Below are positions 27,316 to 35,884 of a DNA stretch of 64,000 bases, in pieces (within the stretch, counting starts at the first letter, position 1; every line of letters starts with the position of its first letter). Source of the stretch: Chitinophagales bacterium (GTDB lineage: Bacteria; Bacteroidota; Bacteroidia; Chitinophagales; JADIYW01); NCBI GenBank assembly GCA_023957235.1, contig JAMLHI010000001.1, positions 186,001 to 250,000 of the forward strand, written 5' to 3'. Made by a program: the position numbers and the translations under genes. The notes under the pieces were generated by a model. The model saw only the letters and a program-made list of their open reading frames with translations. It did not search any database and was not told the DNA's origin.

Positions 27316-28308
27316 TTAAACTCTTGCAAGGGTTTTTTGAAAATAAATATAGTGTTCTTGTGCGCATTTTTCCCAACTAAATTCGCTGGCTCTTTCTAAA
27401 GATTTTTTGCTTAGGGTCTCCCAGTGTGGTTGATTTCTACTGATTGCTGCCATAGCATCGCTCCATGTTGCCACTTGATAAGGGTCGCATAAAATACCAT
27501 TGTCTTTTACAATCTCTTCACAAGCAGAGCCTTTGGAGGTGATGACAGGAGTGCCACATGCCATTGCTTCTATCAATGGAAGTCCAAAACTTTCTCTGTA
27601 GGAGGGTAAAATAAATGCTCTGGCTTCTTGCATATAAATTGCTATCTCTTTTTGTGGTAGCGCATGAGCGATAAGTGTGACTCCATCTATATTGATGACA
27701 TTAGGATATCCTGGAACAATGAGTGTCAAAGGCAGACGTTGTTGTTTGTCTAGTTGTTGGTAAGCCGCTAATAAGGTGGTAATATTTTTTACAGGTTGAA
27801 ATACTGATACATGGAGTAAAAAATCTCTTCTACTATTTTGAATGGGGAAAAATAATTGTTGATTTAATCCATGATATATCTGCTGTATTTTAGAGGAGTC
27901 AATTTGGAGCTCCCTGACGATTTCTTCTTTGGCAAATTTAGATACAGTGATAATGCCTTCAATATTATCTCTAAAATAATTCCAATACCATTTTCTTTTC
28001 CAATTGATAGCATAACCTTTCAATTGTTGTTTCCATCCTCTATAAGTATAATGATGGGGCATAGAGAAGTTGGAGGCTCCATGTACGGTAGCTACAAGTG
28101 GAAATTTCCTTTTGATAAATCTTTTATTTGGGTTTTTCCCTCCGGTACATGTTGGATCCCAATACAAATCAACTTGTTCTGGCAAAGGGTCACTTTTCCC
28201 AAAGGGAATAAATTCAACCCCCTTTCCAGTCAAGATACTTGTGATGTGTTCATAATATACCCGTACACTATTCAGATATTTATCCGGAGTCCAAACGCCT
28301 ATTTTCAT
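27316..28308 (-). CDS. GT4-family glycosyltransferase
   Basis: A 330-residue GT-B glycosyltransferase. The C-terminal donor domain shows LLHVSVFQPVKNITTLLAAY, then FILPSYRESFGLPLIEAMACG with the E-x7-E motif, followed by TPVITSKGSACEEIV. The acceptor half has LVATVHGASNFSMP and GIITVSKFAKEEIV. It is retaining in other members of the family and cytosolic or peripheral. Its start overlaps the flippase stop by four bases, and the acyltransferase follows after three bases, so these three genes form a translationally coupled surface-glycan unit. Sugar unknown. Confidence 0.88.
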   Translation of the reverse strand: MKIGVWTPDKYLNSVRVYYEHITSILTGKGVEFIPFGKSDPLPEQVDLYWDPTCTGGKNPNKRFIKRKFPLVATVHGASNFSMPHHYTYRGWKQQLKGYAINWKRKWYWNYFRDNIEGIITVSKFAKEEIVRELQIDSSKIQQIYHGLNQQLFFPIQNSRRDFLLHVSVFQPVKNITTLLAAYQQLDKQQRLPLTLIVPGYPNVINIDGVTLIAHALPQKEIAIYMQEARAFILPSYRESFGLPLIEAMACGTPVITSKGSACEEIVKDNGILCDPYQVATWSDAMAAISRNQPHWETLSKKSLERASEFSWEKCAQEHYIYFQKTLARV

Positions 28309-29675
28309 TTGTTATGGATAATATTTTTATTCAAATTGATAAAAGGAATATACGCAATATAATATCCAAACTTTTTCTTGATATATAAAGTGCCTATGAT
28401 ATTCCATGCTGCCATGCTGACTGCATTCCCGATAGCTGCTCCTTCAATGCCCCATTTGGGTATAAAGAAGATGATTAAGGTGAGATTGATAAATGCCCCT
28501 ATTAATGAGATGTTTCTAAATTGCTTGTGATAACCACTCACATTTAATAATTGTGCGACAGGTCCACAGGCAACATTAAATATTTGACCAATTGCAATAA
28601 TACTAAGTGCTAATGCTCCTGGTAGAAATTTTTCACCATAAGCAATATATATCATCAACTTAGACCCGAAAATAATCATAGCAAAAATTGGAATATTCAT
28701 GAGGAAAATGAGGCGGGCGAATTTAACACAGAGCTTCATTACTTCTTCATGTTTACCTTGGTGATACAGTTGGCTGATTTTGGGTTGTATAGTAGTGTTC
28801 ATAGCCACTAATCCCATTGCAGCAATGGAAGCAACATTTCCACACGTCTTATATATACCTACCAATTCAGTGCTAGTATAAAAAGGAAGCATATAGGCAT
28901 CTGCGAAATTATTGATAAAGAAACCTAGATAAGTGAATAGCATAGGAAATGCTACAGCAAGAATGACAGAATAGTCAATTTTGACGAGTACCTCTTGATT
29001 TGAACTTGGTTTTTTAAAATGTTTATGAATTGATAGCTGCGAAAACAACCATGCTAGCAAGCACCCTGATATAAATTGTAGATATAGTGGATTGTAATCA
29101 TTTAATAGAAATAAAGTCAAAAGAATGATAACAACTACTCTGGAAATCAAGGTGATAATATTGTTGTAATTAGCCGATTTAATTTGGAGAATAGCCCGCA
29201 ATACAAAATTATTGTATTCTGACATCAATAAGAAGATAAGGAAAAAGCCAGAAGCTTGAAAGAAAAATTTCAGATGAGGAACATTCCAAGATTTAGATTG
29301 CCATTCTGCAATAAAATACATGATTAGCATACAGATCAACCAAAAAAAAGCAATTAGATGCAAGCTTTTCTTATAAATAGCCCATGCTGTAGCTAGATTG
29401 TATTTTTCTCTGTATTCAGGAATCAATTTGAGCATTGCATCTTTAATTCCAAAATTGCCCAAAATGATAAATGCAGCCATAAAGGTCATCAAATTTGTTA
29501 GCCAACCAGAGACCTCTGGTCCATAGACTCTCGCAATAATCACTCCTGAAACAAATCGAAGAAAAAATATAGCCCCCATAGAGAGGAGTGTATGCAGACT
29601 TCGAGTTGCAACAAAAGAAAAATTGGGATCTTTTAGTGCATTTTCAATTTTGTTTTGAATCTTTTTTATTGGCAA
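28305..29675 (-). CDS. Oligosaccharide flippase (Wzx/MATE-like)
   Basis: A 456-residue protein with about 12-14 membrane helices. Recognisable features are FFLRFVSGVIIARVYGPEVSGWL at the first helix, an Asn/Asp-containing helix GFFINNFADAYMLPFYTS, and LNVSGYHKQFRNISLIGAFINL. It belongs to the polysaccharide-transport (MOP) superfamily that flips lipid-linked oligosaccharides across the inner membrane. Upstream of a GT4 gene with a four-base overlap. A second flippase of the same superfamily is at 58310. Confidence 0.88.
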   Translation of the reverse strand: MPIKKIQNKIENALKDPNFSFVATRSLHTLLSMGAIFFLRFVSGVIIARVYGPEVSGWLTNLMTFMAAFIILGNFGIKDAMLKLIPEYREKYNLATAWAIYKKSLHLIAFFWLICMLIMYFIAEWQSKSWNVPHLKFFFQASGFFLIFLLMSEYNNFVLRAILQIKSANYNNIITLISRVVVIILLTLFLLNDYNPLYLQFISGCLLAWLFSQLSIHKHFKKPSSNQEVLVKIDYSVILAVAFPMLFTYLGFFINNFADAYMLPFYTSTELVGIYKTCGNVASIAAMGLVAMNTTIQPKISQLYHQGKHEEVMKLCVKFARLIFLMNIPIFAMIIFGSKLMIYIAYGEKFLPGALALSIIAIGQIFNVACGPVAQLLNVSGYHKQFRNISLIGAFINLTLIIFFIPKWGIEGAAIGNAVSMAAWNIIGTLYIKKKFGYYIAYIPFINLNKNIIHNK

Positions 29676-29730
29676 AATAGTAGTTTTTCTTACTGGTGTT
29701 CAATCTAAGATTTCAAATATAAGAATGAAT

Positions 29731-30327
29731 TTAAGAAGACAAAGCGTTTATCATCTGATCATAAATATCTACTGCGCCCCATCCTGACTTATCTTCTGAC
29801 TGTGTAGGAATATCAATCCCTATTTCTTCAAAATTGGAAATCTGGTTTTTTATCATTTCTATATCAATGCTATCATAGCATAAAAATACTTTACTGTCAA
29901 TAAGAAGTTTTTTTATTTTTTGAATTTCATGCTCATCCAATTTTTGTTCTGTTTGTAAGATGATAGCATAAGGAGGGTTGTTTAAATCAAGCAATCTATT
30001 TAAATCTCGGCGATGGGCTCTGATAAATGCAAGGGACATAAAATCTTCATATTCCGCCAACTCATGGTCAATGGGAATAGAAGCATATTCGATTTTGCAA
30101 TTTAAGAGAGAATTAAAAATTTCTTCAGAGGATTGAGTCGCCCCAAAAGATGCAAGAAGATTTGGCTGGTATAGCCATTCAATAATAGAAATAGCTTTGT
30201 CTTGAGTTAAATATCTCTTGTCTTCTATGTCAAAAACAAACTCTATCCATGAGTCGTCTAATGCATTGAAAAATCTGGCGTCTGTAAGATTGTCAATTGC
30301 TGATGCCTTCCAATAAATTTTACACAT
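29731..30327 (-). CDS. TrpF-like TIM-barrel hypothetical protein
   Basis: A 198-residue protein. The opening KASAIDNLTDARFFNALDDS matches the start of phosphoribosylanthranilate-isomerase-type barrels, where 'I.nleDA..a...GAD' follows a first strand, but the catalytic Cys (in 'KICG') is replaced: here the first strand reads KIYWKAS. Later strands such as YASIPI, FIRAHRR and AIILQT are in barrel order; no anthranilate-pathway genes lie nearby. It is therefore probably a divergent or non-catalytic homologue. It has its own TAnnTTTG box and starts the minus-strand run that ends at 17929, with a 55-base gap to the flippase gene. Confidence 0.55.
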   Translation of the reverse strand: MCKIYWKASAIDNLTDARFFNALDDSWIEFVFDIEDKRYLTQDKAISIIEWLYQPNLLASFGATQSSEEIFNSLLNCKIEYASIPIDHELAEYEDFMSLAFIRAHRRDLNRLLDLNNPPYAIILQTEQKLDEHEIQKIKKLLIDSKVFLCYDSIDIEMIKNQISNFEEIGIDIPTQSEDKSGWGAVDIYDQMINALSS

Positions 30328-30331
30328 AATA

Positions 30332-30339
30332 CAAATGTA
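30332..30339 (-). promoter_or_regulatory. Candidate -7 promoter box of the 11-gene minus-strand run
   Basis: TACATTTG on the minus strand lies five bases before the start codon at 30327. It fits the TAnnTTTG consensus but would give a nearly leaderless transcript. No -33 box is recognised. Confidence 0.3.
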
Positions 30340-30609
30340 AAGAGTTGGCTGTGGAATTATATGAAAGGAAGAAATATTTCATGGAGCTTTTTTAGATACT
30401 ATACAATTTTTATGTTACTACAAAAGCCCATAGGCTATTAGATATCATGTTGTAATCTAGGAGATTAGGAAGAAATGCTTACATAAATCTTTTTTATAAA
30501 CAATATAAATCTATTTATAAAATTATTATTTTAGCGGAGTGTAGCAACCAAATGATGGTTTTTTAATTCTTAATATACTAAGTATGACAATTGAGCGTAA
30601 AAAATAATG

Positions 30610-32058
30610 ATGAAGAAAATATTTTCCTTGTGTATTGTTGTCTTTTCGGCAACATTTTTATACGCTCAAGATTTTCTTGGATTAAGAATAGGAAACTATG
30701 CTGGCGTGCATGGTCTCACTATTAACCCCGCCATTAATGTCAATGGTCCCAAGCAAATCAGTGTCAACTTTTTGTCTTTTGGGATGTCTTTTCAATCCAA
30801 CTATATTTATTTAGAAAAATCGAATATTCTTTTAGCTGCTTTGAAAATGGGGAAACTTCGCCCTAATCCAGCTATTAAAATGGATAGAAAGAAAATAGAA
30901 AACCCTCTGTACTATAATTATTTTGACAGAAGAAGCACTACCTATCATTTTTATAGCAATGCTTTTGTTAATTTTCCTAGTGGAATTATGAATGTCAGAA
31001 ATCATTCTTTCGGGCTGACATTTTCGGATAAGTTTTTGGGCTATGTCAACAGGATATCTCCAGATTATGGATATTACTACTATCAAGATAGTGCAACGAC
31101 TGAAATGTGGCTTGACCCAATGAAAATGGGACTTTTGCATTATGGCGAATTAGCATTCAACTATGGCACTAAAATTCCTACTGCGGGTAAATTGGATTTT
31201 AATATTGGGATTACAGCTAAATATTTAATGCCATGGGATGGTGTTTTTTTGAGAAATAATGTTCGTAAGGAAACCATAAAAATTGAGAATGGAGTCAAAA
31301 TGCCTGAAAATTCTGATGTGGATTTCAATTGGGTAAGTAGTTATCATTATGATTATGCCAATGATAAACCAGTTTATAAACTTCGCAATAAGGGCAATGG
31401 AGTGAGTTTGGATTTCGGATTTACCTTAGTTGATTCTTATACAGATGAAGGTCAGGCGAGTCGATGGAAAATTGGTTTGGCAGTGATGGATATTGGTAAA
31501 ACCTTTATTAAAGGAGAAGCCAATCGTTTTATGACAATTGATACTGCGATATATAGAGATGAATTTTTCTCCAATGTAAAAGATTTAGATAGTTTTAGAG
31601 CAATTGCCAATTATTATGCCTTTAATGGTGATATGACTCATTCTGTGACAGGAGATAGGTTTTCGATTTGGATGCCGATGTCTTTTTCTTTTTTCACTGA
31701 TTTTAATGTGTCTTCAAATTGGTACTTATCTCTTCATTCCATATTGAGAATGCCTATGAAAGCTATTGGTCTGGAAAAAAGTAATACAATAGCCCTAACA
31801 GCCAGAATTGAAAAGCCAAATTTTGAATTAGCATTTCCTATTATTTTACATGAATTTAAATACCCAAGAGCTGGATTGTTTTTTAGGAAGGGTGTGTTCT
31901 TTATTGGTTCTGATAATATGACAGCATGGATCATCCCTCAAAAATTAAGTGGTATGGAAATTTATATGGGCTTTAAATGGTCAGGCAATCAAGAGTATAA
32001 ATCCAAGAATAAAAGACCCAACCTGAAAAGAATGACCTTGAAGTGTCCTGTTTGGTAA
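30610..32058 (+). CDS. DUF5723-family exported protein
   Basis: From the ATG at 30610 (482 residues, one residue shorter than the preceding ATG at 30607) the protein opens with a signal peptide ending FLYAQ near residue 20. It is followed by DFLGLRIGNYAGVHGLTINPA, the DUF5723 opening of Bacteroidota outer-membrane proteins. The rest alternates amphipathic strands (for example NWYLSLHSILRMPMKAIG, GLFFRKGVFFIGSDN) up to the end. The expected location is the outer membrane as a barrel of the FadL/PorV-like size class. Function unknown. Divergent from the TrpF-like gene and followed by the large repeat cluster. Confidence 0.75.
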   Translation: MKKIFSLCIVVFSATFLYAQDFLGLRIGNYAGVHGLTINPAINVNGPKQISVNFLSFGMSFQSNYIYLEKSNILLAALKMGKLRPNPAIKMDRKKIENPLYYNYFDRRSTTYHFYSNAFVNFPSGIMNVRNHSFGLTFSDKFLGYVNRISPDYGYYYYQDSATTEMWLDPMKMGLLHYGELAFNYGTKIPTAGKLDFNIGITAKYLMPWDGVFLRNNVRKETIKIENGVKMPENSDVDFNWVSSYHYDYANDKPVYKLRNKGNGVSLDFGFTLVDSYTDEGQASRWKIGLAVMDIGKTFIKGEANRFMTIDTAIYRDEFFSNVKDLDSFRAIANYYAFNGDMTHSVTGDRFSIWMPMSFSFFTDFNVSSNWYLSLHSILRMPMKAIGLEKSNTIALTARIEKPNFELAFPIILHEFKYPRAGLFFRKGVFFIGSDNMTAWIIPQKLSGMEIYMGFKWSGNQEYKSKNKRPNLKRMTLKCPVW

Positions 32059-32126
32059 TACCATCAGTCTATGTATGGAAAGGATATCCCCATTGTGTTA
32101 CTCAATGTACGCATGACATCCATGTA

Positions 32127-32994
32127 CAATTGTCCCCCTGCGTTCATTGAGCATCTATATACATACAGTTGAAGTATGAGACCCTTACAGGGAGACAAGT
32201 TCAGCGGCCACAGGGTAACTGTAGTAGGATGTCATGCTGTAAGCATCTATATATTATACAGTAAGGAATGAGATTCTTTCAGAATGACAGAGAGGAGTTG
32301 TAACTTCACATTAATGTCATGCTGTAAGCATCTATATAGAATACAGTAAGGAATGAGATTCTTTCAGAATGACAATTTTACACAGATGTCATGCGTTCAT
32401 TGAGTGCTTCGACAAAGGCTCAGCAACCACTTGTCGAAATGAGTATCTATATGAAATACAGTATAGGAATGAGATTCTTTCAGAATGACAGCAACCCAAT
32501 GCAATAGGATATTTCTTTGTCTCATTTTATACTTTAAACGACTATTGATAGTGCTTTGTTCTTCATACTTTTCTTTAGTAGAAAAGTATGCAAAAGAATC
32601 GCGCCGCGATATCTCATCTGCCTCACTATTGACTCGAAAGCTATTTCTTCAAAACTCACCTGCGGTTCAAACAGTTGAAGAAATCACGCTTCCTTCGTCA
32701 AGTGTGGCGACGATTCGATATCTTATGGCGCAGGCGCAAGCAATGTAACAGGGCAATGTTCAATCACGCTTTCTTCGTCAAGTGTGGCAGTAGAAGGATG
32801 TCATACTGTAAGTCTCTATATAAAAACAGTATAGATGAGATTCTTTCAGAATGACAGAGGAATAATGTCATGCTGTAAGCATCTATATGAAATACAGTAT
32901 AGGAATGAGATTCTTTCAGAATGACAGAGGAAGAATGTCATGCTGTAAGCATCTATATACATACAGTCTAGGAATGAGACCCTTGCAGGGTGAC
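32127..32994. repeat. Large cluster of interspersed hairpin repeats (at least seven units)
   Basis: Short units of 56-59 bases lie at 32231-32288, 32316-32373, 32800-32855, 32867-32925 and 32937-32994. A 102-base long-form unit is at 32388-32489 and partial units lie around 32127-32215. All follow GTCAT-x(n)-ATGAC with two inner palindromes. The last unit replaces the usual ATTCT/AGAAT arms with ACCCT/AGGGT, keeping base pairing. Between 32490 and 32799 lie other repeat elements related to 6871-6917 and 7287-7350. No real gene is visible from 32059 to 33216; the short ORF at 32485-32748 is composed of repeat sequence. Confidence 0.85.
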
Positions 32995-33216
32995 AGGTGG
33001 TACAGTGAGTTTATCGAACTGCTCAGCGACCGCAGAATGACAGAGAGATAGCATAATTGTACACAGATGTCATACGTACATTAAGTAACACAATGAGCTT
33101 TCCCCCATTCAATAGAAAAAAATCAAAACAAAACACATCCTATAACATTAAGTCTTTCACAATTTTACATAATACTATAGCAAATATTATTATGGATGCT
33201 TAGTTTTGCTCCCCTT

Positions 33217-33831
33217 ATGGCAAATTCATTTAAAGCACATCCATGGCACGGGGTATTTATAGGCGCCAATGCTCCAAGAATTTTAACTACTTTTATAGAA
33301 ATAGTACCTTCTGACACTGTAAAATATGAGATAGACAAAGATTCAGGATATCTCAAAATTGACAGACCTCAAAAGTTTTCCAATATTGTTCCTGCATTAT
33401 ATGGATTTGTTCCTCAAACCTATTGCGGAGACAAATGCGGAGAGTTTGCAGCAGAAAAAACACAAAGAACAAACATCGTTGGAGATGGAGATCCATTAGA
33501 TGTATTAGTATTAACAGAAAAAAATATTGTTCACGGCAATATTCTTATTCAAGCCAAACCCATAGGTGGATTTAGAATGATTGATAAAGGTGAAGCTGAT
33601 GATAAAATCATTGCTGTCATGGTTCAAGACGAAATTTACCAGAACTATAATGATATTTCAGAACTACCAGAAGCAATAGTTAAAAGATTGAAACATTATT
33701 TTTTGACTTACAAAAATATTCCGGGAGAAGCCACCATCTTGTGTGAAATCACGCATACTTATGGTAGAGAGGAAGCTTATGAAGTGATTAATAGATCACA
33801 GATAGATTATCAAGAGAAATTCTCTCTATAG
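33217..33831 (+). CDS. ppa: Soluble inorganic pyrophosphatase (family I)
   Basis: From the ATG at 33217 the protein has 204 residues and begins MANSFKAHPWHGV, the family opening ('PWH'). The metal-binding signature is GDGDPLDVLVLTE (D-x-D-P-x-D), with the substrate-binding KYEID..SGYLKIDRP upstream and GFRMIDKGEADDKIIAV downstream. It hydrolyses PPi to two phosphates in the cytosol and drives biosynthesis of nucleic acids and proteins. An in-frame ATG at 33196 adds seven hydrophobic residues and cannot be excluded. It follows the 1-kb repeat cluster and precedes a small lipoprotein gene. Confidence 0.92.
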   Translation: MANSFKAHPWHGVFIGANAPRILTTFIEIVPSDTVKYEIDKDSGYLKIDRPQKFSNIVPALYGFVPQTYCGDKCGEFAAEKTQRTNIVGDGDPLDVLVLTEKNIVHGNILIQAKPIGGFRMIDKGEADDKIIAVMVQDEIYQNYNDISELPEAIVKRLKHYFLTYKNIPGEATILCEITHTYGREEAYEVINRSQIDYQEKFSL

Positions 33832-33873
33832 TTCAGATTTTTATTTTGTAATTCCATTTATTAACTTCACTAA

Positions 33874-34089
33874 ATGAAATGGAGTCAATATATTTTGTTC
33901 GTTGCATTATTAACGATGGGTTTATCTTGCAATAAAAAAGTGGGGTGTCCTGCCACTGATGCAGTAAATAGACAAGTCAATGTCAATGACAACAAACAAG
34001 GCATTACGAGTAAAAAACAAGCTGAGAAGCAAGCTCATTCTTCCGTATTACCTCAAGAGGTGAGAATAGGGAAAAAGAAAAAAAGATAA
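33874..34089 (+). CDS. Small lipoprotein (71 aa) with KKVGCP motif
   Basis: MKWSQYILFVALLTMGLSC is a lipoprotein signal with a clean lipobox (GLSC, Cys19), leaving a 53-residue mature peptide. That peptide starts CNKKVGCPATDA, is polar (NVNDNKQG) and ends in a strongly basic tail IGKKKKR. It shares the KK-x-GCP arrangement with the 54-residue lipoprotein at 15174. The basic tail could bind nucleic acid, teichoic-like or membrane phosphate groups; that is inference only. It lies 42 bases downstream of ppa on the same strand and may be cotranscribed. No named family is recognised. Confidence 0.65.
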   Translation: MKWSQYILFVALLTMGLSCNKKVGCPATDAVNRQVNVNDNKQGITSKKQAEKQAHSSVLPQEVRIGKKKKR

Positions 34090-34114
34090 GATCTGATTTG
34101 ATTTAAAGATTCTA

Positions 34115-34729
34115 TTACTCTGACAGATCAAATAGTCTATTGCCATCCTCTGATTTTAAGAGTCGAAAACTCATTCTGTGATATTTACAATGTCCATATT
34201 TTTTTATTGCTTCACGATGAGCAATTGTAGGATAGCCCTTATTGATATCCCAACGATAAAAAGGATATTCTAAAGATAATTGTTGCATTAATTCATCCCT
34301 ATAAGTCTTTGCAAGAATAGAAGCAGCTGCAATTTGGGTGTATTTGCTGTCTCCTTTCACGACACATTGATGTCCAATATGCGGATAGGGAGCAAATTTA
34401 TTCCCGTCTATGATAAGCCATTCGGGGCTGACAGATAATTGATCTATCGCTCTGTGCATTGCCAGAAAAGAGGCTTTTAAAATATTTATTTGATCAATTT
34501 CGGTATGACTTACGACACCTATACCATAAGCAATGGCATGATTCAAAATGTCCTCTTTGAGAATTTTTCGATCATTTTCATTGACTTGTTTAGAATCATT
34601 TAATATGGGGTGAAAATACGAATCAGGCAATATAACAGCGGCTGCTACAACAGGGCCAGCCAAACAGCCTCTTCCTGCTTCATCACAACCGCTGATAACT
34701 TTATTTTCAAAACGATAAAACTCTGGCAT
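34115..34729 (-). CDS. rnhB: Ribonuclease HII
   Basis: A 204-residue RNase HII that removes RNA from RNA-DNA hybrids, including single ribonucleotides misincorporated into DNA. The catalytic acidic residues are in [19 protein letters not shown] (Asp15, Glu16), with IIDGNKF and [27 protein letters not shown] supplying further acidic and basic site residues. The closing [23 protein letters not shown] is typical. The length is usual. It is separated from the coiled-coil gene upstream by 18 bases, so probably cotranscribed. Confidence 0.93.
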   Translation of the reverse strand: MPEFYRFENKVISGCDEAGRGCLAGPVVAAAVILPDSYFHPILNDSKQVNENDRKILKEDILNHAIAYGIGVVSHTEIDQINILKASFLAMHRAIDQLSVSPEWLIIDGNKFAPYPHIGHQCVVKGDSKYTQIAAASILAKTYRDELMQQLSLEYPFYRWDINKGYPTIAHREAIKKYGHCKYHRMSFRLLKSEDGNRLFDLSE

Positions 34730-34747
34730 AAATGCTATCTAATCAAC

Positions 34748-35815
34748 CTAATCTTCAGACTGTTTCTCTTCAGATTGTTCTAGCTTATTATTTATTTTAT
34801 TAGCAGCAGGTTTCAAACGCTGCTTCAATTCAGAAATCGTCTTTTTAATATCTGCAACTTTTGCTTCCTTTTCAGTAATCCTCTTTTGTATGACCTCTAG
34901 CAATCCTCCCCATGAATTTCCTGCATTTTTTCCTTTGGTATAAAATGCAATCTTTTCTTGTTGTTGAGCCAAACTGATTTTATCTTTTTCCAAAGTTGTT
35001 TCAATTCCCTTTAAGATATTACCTAGTTTCTCCAAGCGATCTTTTGTTTGAGTCGTATTCTGTGTCTTTTTATAAGTTTTTAATAATTGATAGATTTCGT
35101 CAATTTTTTCAAAAAAAACTTTTTTCTCTTGCATTCTTAGTGGAGACGATTTCAACTCTAATTGAATATTTCTCAGTGCTTCATGAATTTTGTTCCATTC
35201 TTCAGGATAGATAAGTAAACCCTTTTGTTCTTCAATTTTCTTATCATATTCCTTAATTAGAACTCTGGATTGAGATTTTTCTTCTTCTAAAGATTTTCTT
35301 TTTTGACCTTTCAATACTTCAAAAGTGTCATCCACTTCAGCTTTTAACAATTCTTTCTGCTCCCAAGTCAATTCTTGGTCTCTGAACATATTGGAATATT
35401 TCTTCCATAAGTCAGCAGTTTTGTCCCAAAGTTCATGGCTATAATTCAATGATGAGGTAACAAATAATTTATGTAATACGATTTCTTCTTTACAGACCTT
35501 AAACAATTTGGAACTCATCAGGAGTTTGCCCCATGTGTCTTGTACCCTTTGAATAATCTCTGGTTTATCCACCCTGATTTCTCTAGGCAGGATACTCTCT
35601 CCACTTGCCTCTACATACCATACTAATTCATTTTGAGAAAAATCAAATGGAGCACCATTTTTCCAGGCAAAAAGTTGATTTTGCAGATTGTCATCTACTT
35701 GATCTTTGGGGAAAGCATGAATGACAACCTGATTATTCTCCTCATGTAAATATATAGCCAATAGGGCCTTTCTGTCTGTACCTATTGACCCCCACAATAC
35801 TAAATGTTGTTGCAT
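34748..35815 (-). CDS. Hypothetical cytosolic coiled-coil protein
   Basis: A 355-residue protein with no signal peptide. The N-terminal 80 residues are beta-rich (LVLWGSIGTDRKALLAIYLHEE). The rest is charged and helical, with tryptophan-containing helical repeats such as LWDKTADLWKKYSNMF and LIYPEEWNKIHEALRNI, roughly like DUF349-type helical repeats, and a long Lys/Glu coiled coil to the end (residues 250-345). The C-terminal tail is acidic. I do not recognise a named family. It sits 18 bases before rnhB. Confidence 0.65.
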   Translation of the reverse strand: MQQHLVLWGSIGTDRKALLAIYLHEENNQVVIHAFPKDQVDDNLQNQLFAWKNGAPFDFSQNELVWYVEASGESILPREIRVDKPEIIQRVQDTWGKLLMSSKLFKVCKEEIVLHKLFVTSSLNYSHELWDKTADLWKKYSNMFRDQELTWEQKELLKAEVDDTFEVLKGQKRKSLEEEKSQSRVLIKEYDKKIEEQKGLLIYPEEWNKIHEALRNIQLELKSSPLRMQEKKVFFEKIDEIYQLLKTYKKTQNTTQTKDRLEKLGNILKGIETTLEKDKISLAQQQEKIAFYTKGKNAGNSWGGLLEVIQKRITEKEAKVADIKKTISELKQRLKPAANKINNKLEQSEEKQSED

Positions 35816-35826
35816 AGCTTTTTATT

Positions 35827-35860
35827 ATAAAAATGAGCCCAATCGATAAAGATTGCGCTC
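35827..35860 (-). terminator. Rho-independent terminator of the exported coiled-coil gene
   Basis: GAGCCCAATC (35835-35844) pairs with GATTGCGCTC (35851-35860) with one mismatch around a six-base loop. On the minus strand it is followed by ATTTTTATAATAAAA. It lies 25 bases after the stop of the gene at 35885-36832. Confidence 0.7.
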
Positions 35861-35884
35861 GCATGTATTTAACCCTTTGGTAAT

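Noticed and set aside
32485-32748. 87-codon ORF in the repeat cluster
   Set aside because: It is composed of interspersed repeat sequence, overlaps a repeat unit end and has no protein-like features.
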